A DNA stretch of 64,000 nucleotides from Actinomadura sp. J1-007 (lineage in GTDB: Bacteria; Actinomycetota; Actinomycetes; Streptosporangiales; Streptosporangiaceae): assembly GCF_009793335.1 (NCBI RefSeq), contig NZ_WING01000003.1, forward strand, positions 744,001 to 808,000, read 5' to 3'. Within the stretch, counting starts at the first letter, position 1. Each line of letters begins with the position of its first letter. The notes beneath the pieces were generated by a model, which was not told the DNA's origin, ran no database searches, and saw nothing but the letters and a program-made list of their open reading frames with translations. Shown piece by piece: positions 51,253-60,235 of the stretch. Both the position numbers and the translations under genes were made by a program.

Positions 51253-52458
51253 ATGCGCGTTCTGATCATCGGCGGCGGGGTCGCCGGCACCGTGGCGGCG
51301 CTGGCCGCGCACAGGGCCGGGCTGGAGCCGGAGCTGTTCGAGGCGTACGACCACAGCGCGGGCCTCGACCACGGCGTCTTCCTGACCGTCGCGGTGAACG
51401 GGCTGGACGCGCTGCGGGCGGTGGACGCCCACCACGTGGTGCTGGACGCGGGCTTCCCGACGGGCCGGATCCGGTTCCGCAGCGGCACGGGCAAGCAGTT
51501 GGGCTCGATCACGTTGGGCCCGACGCTGGACGACGGCACCGTCACCCACACGCTGCGCCGCGACGCCCTGTACGGCGGGCTGTACGACCTGGTGGTCAAG
51601 CGCGGCGTGCCCGTCCACCACGGCAAGCGCCTCACCGGCGCTGAGAAGCTGCCGGGCGGCGGTGTGCGGGCCGCGTTCGCCGACGGCACGACCGCCGAGG
51701 GGGACGTCCTGATCGGCGCGGACGGCGTGCACTCGGCCACCCGCGGCCTCATCGACCCGGCCAACCCCCGCCCCCGCTACACCGGCCTCGGCAACACCGG
51801 CGGCTTCACCCGCGCGGCGGGCGTCGACGCCGAGCCCGGCGACTACGTGATGATCTGGGGCCGCGACTGCTTCTTCGGCTACACGGTCGCGCCCGACGGC
51901 CAGGTCTGGTGGTTCGCCAACCCGCCCGCGCGGCGCGAGCCGTCCCGCGAGGAGCTGCGCCGCCTCACCGGCCGCGACGTCAAGGAACGGCTCGCCGGGC
52001 TGCTGGCCGCCGACCGCACGCCCGGCGCGCGGATCGTCGCCGCCACCACCGCCGACATCGGCCTGACCAACCAGTACGACCTGCCGAACGTTCCGACCTG
52101 GCACGACGGGGCCATGGTGGTGATCGGGGACGCGGCCCACGCGGTCTCCCCCGCGTCCGGGCAGGGCGCCTCGCTGGCGGCCGAGGACGCGGTGGTCCTC
52201 GCGCGCTGCCTGCGCGACCTGCCCGCCGTTCCGGCCGCCTTGGAGCGCTACGAGGCCCTGCGCCGTTCCCGCGTGGAACGGATCGTCAAGTGGGGCTCCG
52301 GGATGAACAACACCAAGAAGCAGGGCGCGGCCGGACGCGTCCTGCGCGACCTGGCGCTGCCGTTCATCCTCCGCAAGGCCGACAGGCCCGAGGCCATGGC
52401 CAAGATGACCTGGATGTACCACCACCACATCGACTGGGACGCCCGCGTCACGCGGTGA
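51253..52458 (+). CDS. FAD-dependent monooxygenase (class A, PHBH/TetX-like)
   Basis: 401 aa, GGAGGGG ribosome site. FAD motifs: MRVLIIGGGVAGTVAALAAH, the DG motif LIGADGVHSATRG and IGDAAHAVSPASGQGASLAA. It probably hydroxylates an aromatic or polyketide-like compound, perhaps for detoxification given MarR control. It has no thioredoxin-like or other C-terminal extension, and its last residues are basic. Confidence 0.92.
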   Translation: MRVLIIGGGVAGTVAALAAHRAGLEPELFEAYDHSAGLDHGVFLTVAVNGLDALRAVDAHHVVLDAGFPTGRIRFRSGTGKQLGSITLGPTLDDGTVTHTLRRDALYGGLYDLVVKRGVPVHHGKRLTGAEKLPGGGVRAAFADGTTAEGDVLIGADGVHSATRGLIDPANPRPRYTGLGNTGGFTRAAGVDAEPGDYVMIWGRDCFFGYTVAPDGQVWWFANPPARREPSREELRRLTGRDVKERLAGLLAADRTPGARIVAATTADIGLTNQYDLPNVPTWHDGAMVVIGDAAHAVSPASGQGASLAAEDAVVLARCLRDLPAVPAALERYEALRRSRVERIVKWGSGMNNTKKQGAAGRVLRDLALPFILRKADRPEAMAKMTWMYHHHIDWDARVTR

Positions 52459-52580
52459 CGCCCGCGGAGGTCTCGCCGGTGTCCGGGAACGGACGCGGGG
52501 TTGGACGGCTCGCGGGGCGGAGGCACACTGATCTTCTGGGCTGGGGGCGGGGATGTCACCGAGTGCACGAGGAGCACGCT

Positions 52581-54005
52581 GTGGACGCGATCCCTCCGAT
52601 GAGCCGCCGTTCCGCGTTGGCCCTGGCCGGCGCGGCCACCGGTTCCCTGGCCGTGGCGGCGCCGGACTCCCCCGGCCACGCCGACCTGGTGCTGCATTCC
52701 GGTGTCGTCTGGACCGGTGAGCACGGGAACGGCACGGCGCAGGCGGTGGCGGTCAAGGGCGCGCGGATCGTCGCGGTCGGCTCCGACCGCCGGGTGCTCC
52801 GCTGGGCCGGGCCCCGCACGCGGCGGATCGACCTGCGCGGCGCGTTCGTCGCGCCCGGCTTCCGCGACCAGCACACCCATCTGATCCAGACCGCGGTCGG
52901 CGGTGCGGGCGCGCAGGCGTACCGGCCGGTGTTCACGCCCTACGACGAGCGGGAGGCGTTCGAGGCGCGGCGCCGCAACGGGCAGCGGCACGTGGAGATC
53001 CACGCGCGCGGCGAGACGCCGGTGGACCGGGGCGCGCACAGCCCGGTGACCGAGAAGCTCAAGAACGACCTGCTGGTGATGCAGGAGGAGGTCGCCAAGC
53101 AGGGCGTCAGCACGGTCGTGGAGGCGGGGCTGCGCGACCTCGGCGCGCTGGACGCGCTGTTCCAGCTCGCCGAGGAGGGCAGGCTGAAGGTCCGCTTCCT
53201 GGTACGGGTGGCGTGGGGCTGCATCGAGGAGGCGGCCCGGATGGGGCTGCGCACCGGCGTGGGGAACGAGTGGGTCAAGGTCCTCGGGGTGAAGCTCTAC
53301 TCCGACGGCTGGCTCGGGCCCCGTACGGCCGCGCTCCGGAAGCCGTACAGCGACGATCCGTACGGCTTCCCGCGCGGCGGCATCCTGTTCCTGGACCAGG
53401 AGCGCGCCGACCGCGACGTGGCGCGCGCCCGCGAACTGGGGTTCAACGTCACGACGCACGCCATCGGAGACCGCGGGGTGCGGGTCGCGCTGACCGCCTA
53501 CGAGCGCAACGGGGTGTCCCCGCGCGACCGCTGGGCGCTCGAACACGTCCAGGTCGCCGAGGACGACCTGATCGAGCGGATGATCCGGCGCGGCGTGATC
53601 GCGAGCATCCAGTTCAGCTTCGCCACGACGGACCAGCGGTTCGCCGAGCGGGCGCTCGGACGGCACCGGCTCCGGCACGCCTACCGGTGGCGCGACATGC
53701 TGAGGGCGCGGGTGCCGATGGTGGGCGGGAGCGATTTCGCCAACGAGGTGCTCGATCCGCTGTGGGGTCTGCAACGGGTCGTGACGCGCACGGAGTTCGA
53801 CGGCACTCCCCCGGGCGGCTGGCTGCCCGACCAGCGCCTCGACGTCCCGACGGCGTTGCGGCTGATCACCTCCAGGGCCGCGTTCGCGTCGCTGGAAGAG
53901 CACGAGCGCGGGACGATCGAACCGGGGAAGTACGCCGACCTCGTCGTTCTCAGGGAGAACCCGCTGACGGTCGCCCCGACCGGATCGCCGGCGCCACCCG
54001 CCTGA
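52581..54005 (+). CDS. Tat-exported amidohydrolase (YtcJ-like), C-terminus frameshifted
   Basis: 474 aa from the GTG at 52581 (GAGGAG site). A Tat-like signal MSRRSALALAGAATGSL leads in. Metal sites typical of the family: QHTH, VKLYSDG (Lys), THAIGDRG, LEHVQ and GGSDF. The coding frame ends TGSPAPPA at 54005, but the expected family ending (DRIAGATRL then MTITNGRIVAEGAV) continues in another frame to 54070. Adding one C to the CCCC at 53974-53977 restores it. Only the last strand is affected, so the protein may still work. Substrate unknown. Confidence 0.85.
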   Translation: MDAIPPMSRRSALALAGAATGSLAVAAPDSPGHADLVLHSGVVWTGEHGNGTAQAVAVKGARIVAVGSDRRVLRWAGPRTRRIDLRGAFVAPGFRDQHTHLIQTAVGGAGAQAYRPVFTPYDEREAFEARRRNGQRHVEIHARGETPVDRGAHSPVTEKLKNDLLVMQEEVAKQGVSTVVEAGLRDLGALDALFQLAEEGRLKVRFLVRVAWGCIEEAARMGLRTGVGNEWVKVLGVKLYSDGWLGPRTAALRKPYSDDPYGFPRGGILFLDQERADRDVARARELGFNVTTHAIGDRGVRVALTAYERNGVSPRDRWALEHVQVAEDDLIERMIRRGVIASIQFSFATTDQRFAERALGRHRLRHAYRWRDMLRARVPMVGGSDFANEVLDPLWGLQRVVTRTEFDGTPPGGWLPDQRLDVPTALRLITSRAAFASLEEHERGTIEPGKYADLVVLRENPLTVAPTGSPAPPA

Positions 54006-54354
54006 TGACGATCACCAACGGACGGATCGTCGCCGAGGGCGCGGTGCGCTACCCGCCGCTGGCCCCCTGATCACTGAGAGCCCGTCGCTTTCACCGCCTG
54101 TGGTCGCGCCGCAGGTCGGTGCTCGTTTTGGTTCGTAAGTGTTGATTATCGGGCAGCTATGAGCAATTCTTGGCCGGGTGCCGAGTGTCGAGTGACGGGA
54201 GGTTCCTTCCTCGTGCTGGCGTCGGTCCTACGGACCCCACTGGGCGACGCCACCCCGTGCCCGCCGCCGAACGTTCGGGGCCGGCCGGTACGGGGAGTGC
54301 GGAACAGCACGCATGCTCGCCCCGCGCCGTCACCACGTCCCGCGAGGAGCGCCC

Positions 54355-55206
54355 ATGCGCGATCCGAAACGACTCGTCCTCATCCTCTTCGCCGCCCTCG
54401 TCGGCTGGCTGGGGCTCGCCCCGCCGGCCTCGGCCCGCGAACTCCCGAAGCCCGTCTCCTGTCCCGGCTGCTGGAAGCCGGCGCTCAACACGAGCTGGCA
54501 GTGGCAGCTCTTCACGGTGCCGACCGAGCCGTTCCTGGACGTCGCGATGTACGACATCGACGGCTTCAACGCCTCGGCCGCCACGGTCCAGCGGCTGCAC
54601 GCCACGAAGAAGGACCGCAAGGTCGTCTGCTATATCAGCGCGGGAAGCCACGAGAACTGGCGACCCGACGCCGCCGAATTCCCCTCCGCCGTGCTCGGAA
54701 AGCAACTGGACGACTGGGAGGGCGAACGCTGGCTGGACATCCGGGCGTTCAACGGGCCGCTCGGCACCGTCCTGAAGAAGCGCATGGACATGTGCAAGAG
54801 CAAGGGCTTCGACGCGATCGAGTTCGACAACGTCGACGGCTACGGCAACGACACCGGATTCCCTCTCAAGGCCGATGACCAGCTCGCCTTCAACACCTGG
54901 CTGGCGAACGAGGCGCACGCCCGGGGCCTCTCGGCGGGACTCAAGAACGACGTCCCGCAGTTGAAGCAGCTCCAGCCGTACTTCGACTGGGCCCTCAACG
55001 AGGAGTGCTGGGAGCAGAAGGAGTGCACCAGCGCCCAGGCCGGTTACGGATACGACAAGTACGTGGCGGCGGGCAAGGCCGTCTTCAACGTCGAGTACAA
55101 CCTCGCCACGTCCGCCTTCTGCGCGAAGTCCAACGCGCAGAACTTCAATTCCCTCAAGAAGAAGTACGACCTGGACGCCTACCGGGTCCCCTGCCGCGGC
55201 GTCTGA
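54355..55206 (+). CDS. Secreted GH114-type glycoside hydrolase (polygalactosaminidase-like)
   Basis: 283 aa. Signal peptide MRDPKRLVLILFAALVGWLG, cleaved near PPASARE. The GH114/TM1410-like barrel shows WQWQL, VAMYDIDGFNAS, VCYISAGSHENWRPD, DAIEFDNVDGYGNDTGF and GLKNDVPQL. The Asp/Glu pair in IEFDNVDG is the probable catalytic site. Family enzymes are described as endo-alpha-1,4-polygalactosaminidases acting on secreted polysaccharide. It is an isolated gene followed by a hairpin. Confidence 0.87.
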   Translation: MRDPKRLVLILFAALVGWLGLAPPASARELPKPVSCPGCWKPALNTSWQWQLFTVPTEPFLDVAMYDIDGFNASAATVQRLHATKKDRKVVCYISAGSHENWRPDAAEFPSAVLGKQLDDWEGERWLDIRAFNGPLGTVLKKRMDMCKSKGFDAIEFDNVDGYGNDTGFPLKADDQLAFNTWLANEAHARGLSAGLKNDVPQLKQLQPYFDWALNEECWEQKECTSAQAGYGYDKYVAAGKAVFNVEYNLATSAFCAKSNAQNFNSLKKKYDLDAYRVPCRGV

Positions 55207-55221
55207 CCCCCTCCCCCTTCC

Positions 55222-55263
55222 CCGGCCCCGCCCTCGCAGCCCGCGTTGCGAGGACGGGGCCGG
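55222..55263 (+). terminator. Long hairpin after the GH114 gene
   Basis: CCGGCCCCGCCCTCGCA pairs with TGCGAGGACGGGGCCGG with one mismatch around an 8-base loop, starting 15 bases after the stop. Confidence 0.75.
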
Positions 55264-55378
55264 TGCGGCCGGCGCGGCCGGCGCGGCCGGCGCGACCCGC
55301 AGCGGGCCGTCCGGGCGCGGGCCGTCCGGGCCGTCCGGGCGCGGGCCGTCCGGGCCGTCCGGGCGCGGGCCGTCCGGG
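55264..55378 (+). repeat. GC tandem repeats upstream of merR
   Basis: Three GCGGCCGGC units (from about 55265) are followed by 24-base units at 55312-55335 and 55336-55359 and a partial third to 55378, each built of GGGCCGTCC blocks. They end 12 bases before the merR start, so they occupy its promoter/leader. Confidence 0.75.
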
Positions 55379-55389
55379 AAGATGGCGGT

Positions 55390-55782
55390 ATGGACGACCT
55401 GACTGCGATCCGGGAGGTGGCCGACCGGTTCGGGCTGCCCATCTCGACGCTGCACTACTGGGAGCGGCGGGGCCTGCTGGCGCCGCACCGGCGGTCCGGG
55501 CGGCGGTACTTCGACTCCGAGCAGGTCTACCGGGTGGCGCTGATCAAGCTGTGGCGGGAGACCGGGCTGATGTCCATCGAGGAGATCGACACGCTCCTGC
55601 GCCGCCGGGGGCCGGGCCGCGAGTGGCAGGAGGCCGTGCACGGCCGCATCGCCGCGCTGGGCGCGCACATCGACCGGCTGGAGGCGGCGCGCACGTACCT
55701 CGGCCACCTCCTGACCTGCGCGCACGGGGACGATCTGGAGCAGTGCCCGCAGTTCCGCGCGACCGTCCCCGTGCACTCCTGA
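55390..55782 (+). CDS. MerR-family regulator
   Basis: 130 aa. N-terminal winged helix TAIREVADRFGLPISTLHYW, ERRGLLAPHRRSGRRYFD, then a dimerising helix (about 80-112) and a short C-terminus with two Cys (LTCAHGDDLEQCPQF). It lacks a long ligand domain. It is convergent with the MFS/amidase operon and probably acts at the 18-bp palindrome before the amidase, as MerR proteins bind dyads of this length. Confidence 0.88.
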   Translation: MDDLTAIREVADRFGLPISTLHYWERRGLLAPHRRSGRRYFDSEQVYRVALIKLWRETGLMSIEEIDTLLRRRGPGREWQEAVHGRIAALGAHIDRLEAARTYLGHLLTCAHGDDLEQCPQFRATVPVHS

Positions 55783-55805
55783 CCCGCGCCGCCCGGCGCC
55801 CGCCG

Positions 55806-57305
55806 TCACGGTCCGCCCCCGTCACGGTCCGCCCCGCCTGGCCGCCGGCCGTCGCGCGGCATGGTCAGCGCGGCGACGAGCGCGGCGGCGGCCACGCAGC
55901 CCGCCGAGACGAGGAACGCGACGGTGTGGCCGTGCGCGAGCGCGGGCGGCGCCTCCCCGCCGCCCCGGCCGGGGTGCGCGGCGGCCCAGCCGTCCGCCGC
56001 CGAGGCCGAGACCGTGCTGATGGCGGCGAGCCCGATCGCCCCGCTGGTCTGCCGGACGGTGTTCAGCACGCCCGCGGCCAGCCCGTTCCGCGCCGGGGGC
56101 ACGCCGCTGGTGGCCGCCACCGTGATCGGGGTGAACGCCGCGGCCGTCCCGAACCCGAACACCCCGCCCGACACCACGACCGTCAGCGGGTACGAGCCGT
56201 CCACGCCGAGGAACGCCGCCACGCCCGCGAACCCGGCCGCGCCGACGAGGCAGCACGCCACGGTCGCGCGGCGCGGGCCGAGCCGCACCGTCAGCGGCCC
56301 GGCGGCCTGGGCGCCCGCGAACATCGCGACCCCGACCGGCAGGTAGCCGAGGCCCGCGCGCAGGGGCGACCAGTGGTGCACGTCCTGGAGGTACAGCGAC
56401 AGCAGGATCGGGCTGGCGAAGAAGCCGAGGCCGAGCAGGAACATCACCGCGTTGCCGCTGCTCACCGCGCGCAGCCGGAAGATCGTCAAGGACACCAGCG
56501 GCTCGCGGGCCCACCGCGCCTGGTGCAGGAGGAACACCGCCAGCAGGGCGGCGCCGGCGGCCAGCGGCCCGACGACCCGCGGGCTCGTCCAGCCCGCGAC
56601 GGCGGCGCGCATCACCGCGTACACCACGCCGGTCAGCCCGGCGGTGGCCAGCGCGGCGCCCACCGCGTCCAGCCGGGGGCGGCGGCCGGGGGCGTCGTGG
56701 CGGGGCAGCGCGCGCACCGTGCCGGCGAGGGCGAGCACCCCGATCGGGACGGTCACGAAGAACACCCAGCGCCACCCGGCCCACTCGGTGAGCACGCCGC
56801 CGATCACCGGCCCGGACGCGGCGCCGACCGCGCCGACCGCGCTCCACGTGCCGAGCATCCGCGCGCGCCGCGCCGGCTCGGTGAACGTCGCGGTCAGCAG
56901 CGACAGCGTCACCGGCATCAGCAGCGCCCCGCCGAACCCCTGCACCGCCCTGGCGGCCAGCAGCATCTCCGGCGTGGCGGCCAGGCCGCCGACCGTCCGC
57001 GCGGCGGTGAAGACGGCCATCCCGGTCAGCATCATCGCGCGGCGGCCGAACACGTCCGCGCACCGGCCGCCGAGCAGCAGGAACCCCGCGAACGCGAGGG
57101 TGTACGCGTTGACCGCCCAGGGCAGCGTCGCCGCGGAGAACCCGAGCGAGGCGCGGATGCCGGGTAGCGCGACCGAGACGATCGTGGCGTCCAGGATGAC
57201 GACGAACGAGCCCACGCAGGCCAGGGCCATCACGAGGCGCTCGTGCCGCCGGACGCTCGGATCCGGCGGCGGCGCGGCGGACTCCGCGTGGATCTGCGTG
57301 CTCAC
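55806..57305 (-). CDS. MFS drug/proton antiporter, DHA2 (EmrB/QacA) type
   Basis: 499 aa, GTG start with GGAGG. About 14 membrane segments; FVVILDATIVSVALPGIRAS (motif D1), GGRCADVFGRRAMMLTG (motif A) and GPVIGGVLTEWAGWRWVFF (motif C). It overlaps the AtzG-like gene by 4 bases, so it is the third gene of the amidase operon. It probably exports the amidase substrate or product. Confidence 0.9.
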   Translation of the reverse strand: MSTQIHAESAAPPPDPSVRRHERLVMALACVGSFVVILDATIVSVALPGIRASLGFSAATLPWAVNAYTLAFAGFLLLGGRCADVFGRRAMMLTGMAVFTAARTVGGLAATPEMLLAARAVQGFGGALLMPVTLSLLTATFTEPARRARMLGTWSAVGAVGAASGPVIGGVLTEWAGWRWVFFVTVPIGVLALAGTVRALPRHDAPGRRPRLDAVGAALATAGLTGVVYAVMRAAVAGWTSPRVVGPLAAGAALLAVFLLHQARWAREPLVSLTIFRLRAVSSGNAVMFLLGLGFFASPILLSLYLQDVHHWSPLRAGLGYLPVGVAMFAGAQAAGPLTVRLGPRRATVACCLVGAAGFAGVAAFLGVDGSYPLTVVVSGGVFGFGTAAAFTPITVAATSGVPPARNGLAAGVLNTVRQTSGAIGLAAISTVSASAADGWAAAHPGRGGGEAPPALAHGHTVAFLVSAGCVAAAALVAALTMPRDGRRPGGADRDGGGP

Positions 57306-57556
57306 GCGGGCCTCCCGTCCGCCGCACGGCCGGTGGCCCGCACGGGCACGTCGGGGGTGAGGACGGGCTCGGCGTACCGGGCCGCGGCCACGTTGAACAG
57401 TCCGTCCACCGCCGGGCGCTGCGTCGTGTAGGCCGCCACGAGCCCGGCGAGTTCCCGTTCGTTCGCCGGGAGCCCGGCCGCGTCCAGCAGGGTCCGCACG
57501 CGGGCTTCCAGGCTGAACGGCTCGGACGGGGCGGTTTCCTCGCGCGGAGCGGTCAC
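57302..57556 (-). CDS. AtzG-like small amidase-associated protein
   Basis: 84 aa, GTG start overlapping the amidase stop (GTGA) and ending in a 4-base overlap with the MFS gene. The middle, RTLLDAAGLPANERELAGLV, and then GLFNVAAARYAEPVL resemble AtzG/GatC-type small subunits that bind and stabilise AtzE/GatA-type amidases. Coupled translation supports complex formation with the preceding gene product. Confidence 0.65.
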   Translation of the reverse strand: MTAPREETAPSEPFSLEARVRTLLDAAGLPANERELAGLVAAYTTQRPAVDGLFNVAAARYAEPVLTPDVPVRATGRAADGRPA

Positions 57557-59031
57557 GCGTTCACCTCCCCGTCCGTTGCGGCGGAGGGGCGGGCGGCGGC
57601 GACGGGCGCGTGCCGGTGCCATTCGGTGCGGCGCTGGAACGCGTCGCCGACGCGGAGGATCGCCGCCTCGCCCGCGACCGGGCCCGCGATCTGCATCGAC
57701 AGCGGCAGCCCGGCCGCGGTGCGGCCCATGGGCACCGCCAGCACCGGGTTGGCCAGCGGGTTCCAGTACGGCGTGTAGATCTTTCCGAACACGCCCGCGT
57801 TGTCCTGGTGGCCCGCCTCGTCGGCCAGCGCGTCGAACGGCGGCGCGCCCACCGACGCGGTCGGGCAGACGATCGCGTCCACCTCGCCGAACAGCGCGTC
57901 CACCGCCTCCTGCGCGACCCTCCGGACCCGCTGCGCCTGGACGTACTCGGCGCCCGACACCAGCGCGCCCATCGCCAGCAGCCCGCGCGACGCCGCGGTG
58001 TAGTCGTCCCAGCGGCGCGGCAGGTCGGCGCGGTGGTAGGCGAGCCCCTCGCTGGCGGCGGTCACGAACAGGGCGGCGATCAGTTCGCGCCAGTACGGCA
58101 GCGTGACGTCCGCCGTCGCGGCCCCGAGCCCGGTGAGCACCGACACGGCCGCGTCGAACGCCTCGTCCAGCGCCGGGTCCCGGTCGTCCGGGAAGTGGTG
58201 CTCGCGGACGACCCCGACGCGCAGCCCGGCCAGGTCCCCGCCGAAGCGGGGCTCGGCGAACGGCGGGAGGCCGCCCGGCGCTCCGGCGATCACGGCCAGC
58301 ACGGCGGAGCAGTCCCGCGCGGTACGGGCCAGCGGGCCGACGCGGTCGAGGCTGTAGGCGAGCGGCACGCACCCCTCCGCGGGGACGCGGCCGTACGTCG
58401 GCATTAGCCCGCTCACCCCGCAGAACGCGGCGGGCATGCGGATGCTCCCGGCGGTGTCGCCGCCGAGCCCGGCGAGGAACATCCCGGACGCGACGCCGCT
58501 GGCGGCGCCGGAGCTGGAACCGCCGGCCCACAGCTCGGGCCGCCACGGGTTGCGCGGGACGGGGAACGGTCCGCCCTCCTCAGGCAGCCCGCACCCGAAC
58601 TCCATCGTGGTCGTCTTTCCGGTGATCACCGCGCCGGCCGCGCGCAGCCGCGCCACCGCGAGGGCGTCGCGCCCCTCGCCCCAGGCGCGGTCGAGGACGA
58701 GGCTCTGCGCGGTGGTCGGGCCGTCGGCCGCCGCGATGGTGTCCTTGACGCCGAACGGGATCCCGTGCAGGGGCCCGCGGTCCGTTCCGCGCCTCAGCTC
58801 CTCGTCCGCGCGTTCGGCCGCCGCGAGGGCCCGTTCGTCGAAACGCGCCAGGTAGACCCCGAGCGTCCGGTCGGAACGGTCGGCCGCCGCGAGGGCGGCC
58901 TCGGTGAGTTCGACGCTGGTCAGCGTCCCGTTCCGCAACGCCTCGGCGGCCTCGGCCACGGTCGGCGCCGCTTGCGCGGCCGGCGTCGTTTGCGCGGCCA
59001 GCGCCGCTTGCGCGGTCAGCGCTTCGGTCAC
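57553..59031 (-). CDS. Amidase-signature hydrolase (AtzE/GatA-like)
   Basis: 492 aa, GTG start with GGAGGTGG. The Ser-cisSer-Lys triad is visible: Lys in GIPFGVKDTI, Ser in AGGSSSGAASGVASG and Ser in GGDTAGSIRMPAAFCG. The N-terminus has an Ala/Gln/Thr-rich low-complexity stretch (residues 5-23). AtzE-type amidases of s-triazine/biuret metabolism need AtzG; other members cleave varied amides. Substrate here unknown. Confidence 0.9.
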   Translation of the reverse strand: MTEALTAQAALAAQTTPAAQAAPTVAEAAEALRNGTLTSVELTEAALAAADRSDRTLGVYLARFDERALAAAERADEELRRGTDRGPLHGIPFGVKDTIAAADGPTTAQSLVLDRAWGEGRDALAVARLRAAGAVITGKTTTMEFGCGLPEEGGPFPVPRNPWRPELWAGGSSSGAASGVASGMFLAGLGGDTAGSIRMPAAFCGVSGLMPTYGRVPAEGCVPLAYSLDRVGPLARTARDCSAVLAVIAGAPGGLPPFAEPRFGGDLAGLRVGVVREHHFPDDRDPALDEAFDAAVSVLTGLGAATADVTLPYWRELIAALFVTAASEGLAYHRADLPRRWDDYTAASRGLLAMGALVSGAEYVQAQRVRRVAQEAVDALFGEVDAIVCPTASVGAPPFDALADEAGHQDNAGVFGKIYTPYWNPLANPVLAVPMGRTAAGLPLSMQIAGPVAGEAAILRVGDAFQRRTEWHRHAPVAAARPSAATDGEVNA

Positions 59032-59084
59032 GTTCCACCTCCGTCAGCGCCGCCTCTCGCAGGCGGCGGAACGCCACCCTCCTA

Positions 59085-59102
59085 ACTCAACCCGGGTTGA
59101 GT
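59085..59102. promoter_or_regulatory. Perfect 18-bp palindrome, probable MerR operator
   Basis: ACTCAACCCGGGTTGAGT lies 54 bases before the amidase start. TTGCAC flanks it on the reverse strand as a possible -35. A dyad sitting between -35 and -10 is the hallmark of MerR control. Confidence 0.65.
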
Positions 59103-59298
59103 GCAACCCCCGACGGCGCGCGGACCCGGCGTACGTCCGGGGGGCTATTTGCGAGGCGAACGACGTTCGTCCTAGAGTTCGATCACTCCGACGAGACGCT
59201 CTCCAGAAGTAGGCCGCAGTGCGGGAACGTCCCACCTCGACGAGGTGCCGGAGGGGCGGCGCGCTTCTGTCCAGCCCTCATCACGGAGGAGTCCACCC

Positions 59299-60144
59299 AT
59301 GAACATCGGTATCGGCCTGCCCATCAGCGACCCCGCCGCCCTGCCCGACTGGGCGCGGCGCGCGGACGCCGGGCCGTTCGCCTCCCTCGCCCTGCTCGAC
59401 CGGCTCGTCTACGACAACCCCGAGCCGCTGGTCGCGCTGGCCGTCCTCGCGGGCGCCACGTCCCGCGTCCGCGTGCAGACCGAGGTGCTCCTCGCGCCGC
59501 TGCGCGAGACCGCCCTGCTCGCCAAGCAGGCCGCCACCCTCGACCGGATGACCGGCGGGCGCCTCGTCCTCGGCCTCGGCGTCGGCGGCCGGGACGACGA
59601 CCACCAGGTCGCGGGCGTCGACCTCCGCACCCGGGGCCGCCGCCTGGACGAGCAGATGGCGCTGATGCGCCGGATCTGGTCCGGCGAGCCGTACGGCGAC
59701 GGCGCCGGCCCGATCGGCCCCGCGCCCGCCCGTCCCGGCGGTCCCGAGGTGCTGTTCGGCGGCTTCAAGCCTCCCGCGCTCGAACGCGTCGCGCGGTCGG
59801 GCGACGGCTTCCTGTCCGCCGCGGCGCCCTCGTGGGCGGGCGGCCTGTTCGACACCGTCCGCACGTTCTGGAAGGAGTACGGCCGCGACGGCGAGCCGCG
59901 GATCGTCGCGCAGGTCAACGCCGCGCTCGGCTCCCAGGACGTGATCGACGACGCGCGCGCCGGCATGCACGCGTACTACGCCTTCACCGGCATGTCCGAC
60001 CAGATGGTCGCCGGGATGCTCACCACGCCCGCCGAGATCCGCGACGCGATCACCGCGTTCACCGATCTCGGCGCCGACGAGGTCGTCTTCTACTGCTACG
60101 GCCGGGACCCGGACCAGGTCGACCGCCTGGCCGACGCCCTCTGA
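59299..60144 (+). CDS. LLM-class F420-dependent oxidoreductase
   Basis: 281 aa from the ATG at 59299 (GGAGGAG site). Luciferase-like barrel: MNIGIGLPISDPAALPDWAR, LLDRLVYDNPEPLVALAVLA, GRLVLGLGVGGRDDDH and RRLDEQMALMRRIWSGEP. Divergent from the amidase across about 270 bases that include the MerR-type palindrome, so it might share regulation. Substrate unknown. Confidence 0.9.
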   Translation: MNIGIGLPISDPAALPDWARRADAGPFASLALLDRLVYDNPEPLVALAVLAGATSRVRVQTEVLLAPLRETALLAKQAATLDRMTGGRLVLGLGVGGRDDDHQVAGVDLRTRGRRLDEQMALMRRIWSGEPYGDGAGPIGPAPARPGGPEVLFGGFKPPALERVARSGDGFLSAAAPSWAGGLFDTVRTFWKEYGRDGEPRIVAQVNAALGSQDVIDDARAGMHAYYAFTGMSDQMVAGMLTTPAEIRDAITAFTDLGADEVVFYCYGRDPDQVDRLADAL

Positions 60145-60185
60145 GAGCCCGCGCTCCGAGGAGCCCGGGACGGCGCGCACGCGAT

Positions 60186-60235
60186 GATGTAAAGCGAGCT
60201 TGACACCGCAGGCGGATGTAAAGCACGCTTGACAC
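60186..60235. promoter_or_regulatory. Pair of TGTAAAGC dyads abutting a start codon
   Basis: GATGTAAAGCGAGCTTGACAC (60186-60206) and GATGTAAAGCACGCTTGACAC (60215-60235) are direct repeats 29 bases apart. Each contains TGTAAAGC-nn-GCTTGACA (7 of 8 arm pairs). The second ends at the base before the XRE ATG, so the mini-repressor probably shuts off its own leaderless or very short-leader transcript. Confidence 0.65.

Noticed and set aside
55264..55378. Coding repeat (ARTARTAR-type) protein
   Set aside because: The frame exists only because the GC repeat lacks stops; it has no start signal apart from those of the real merR.
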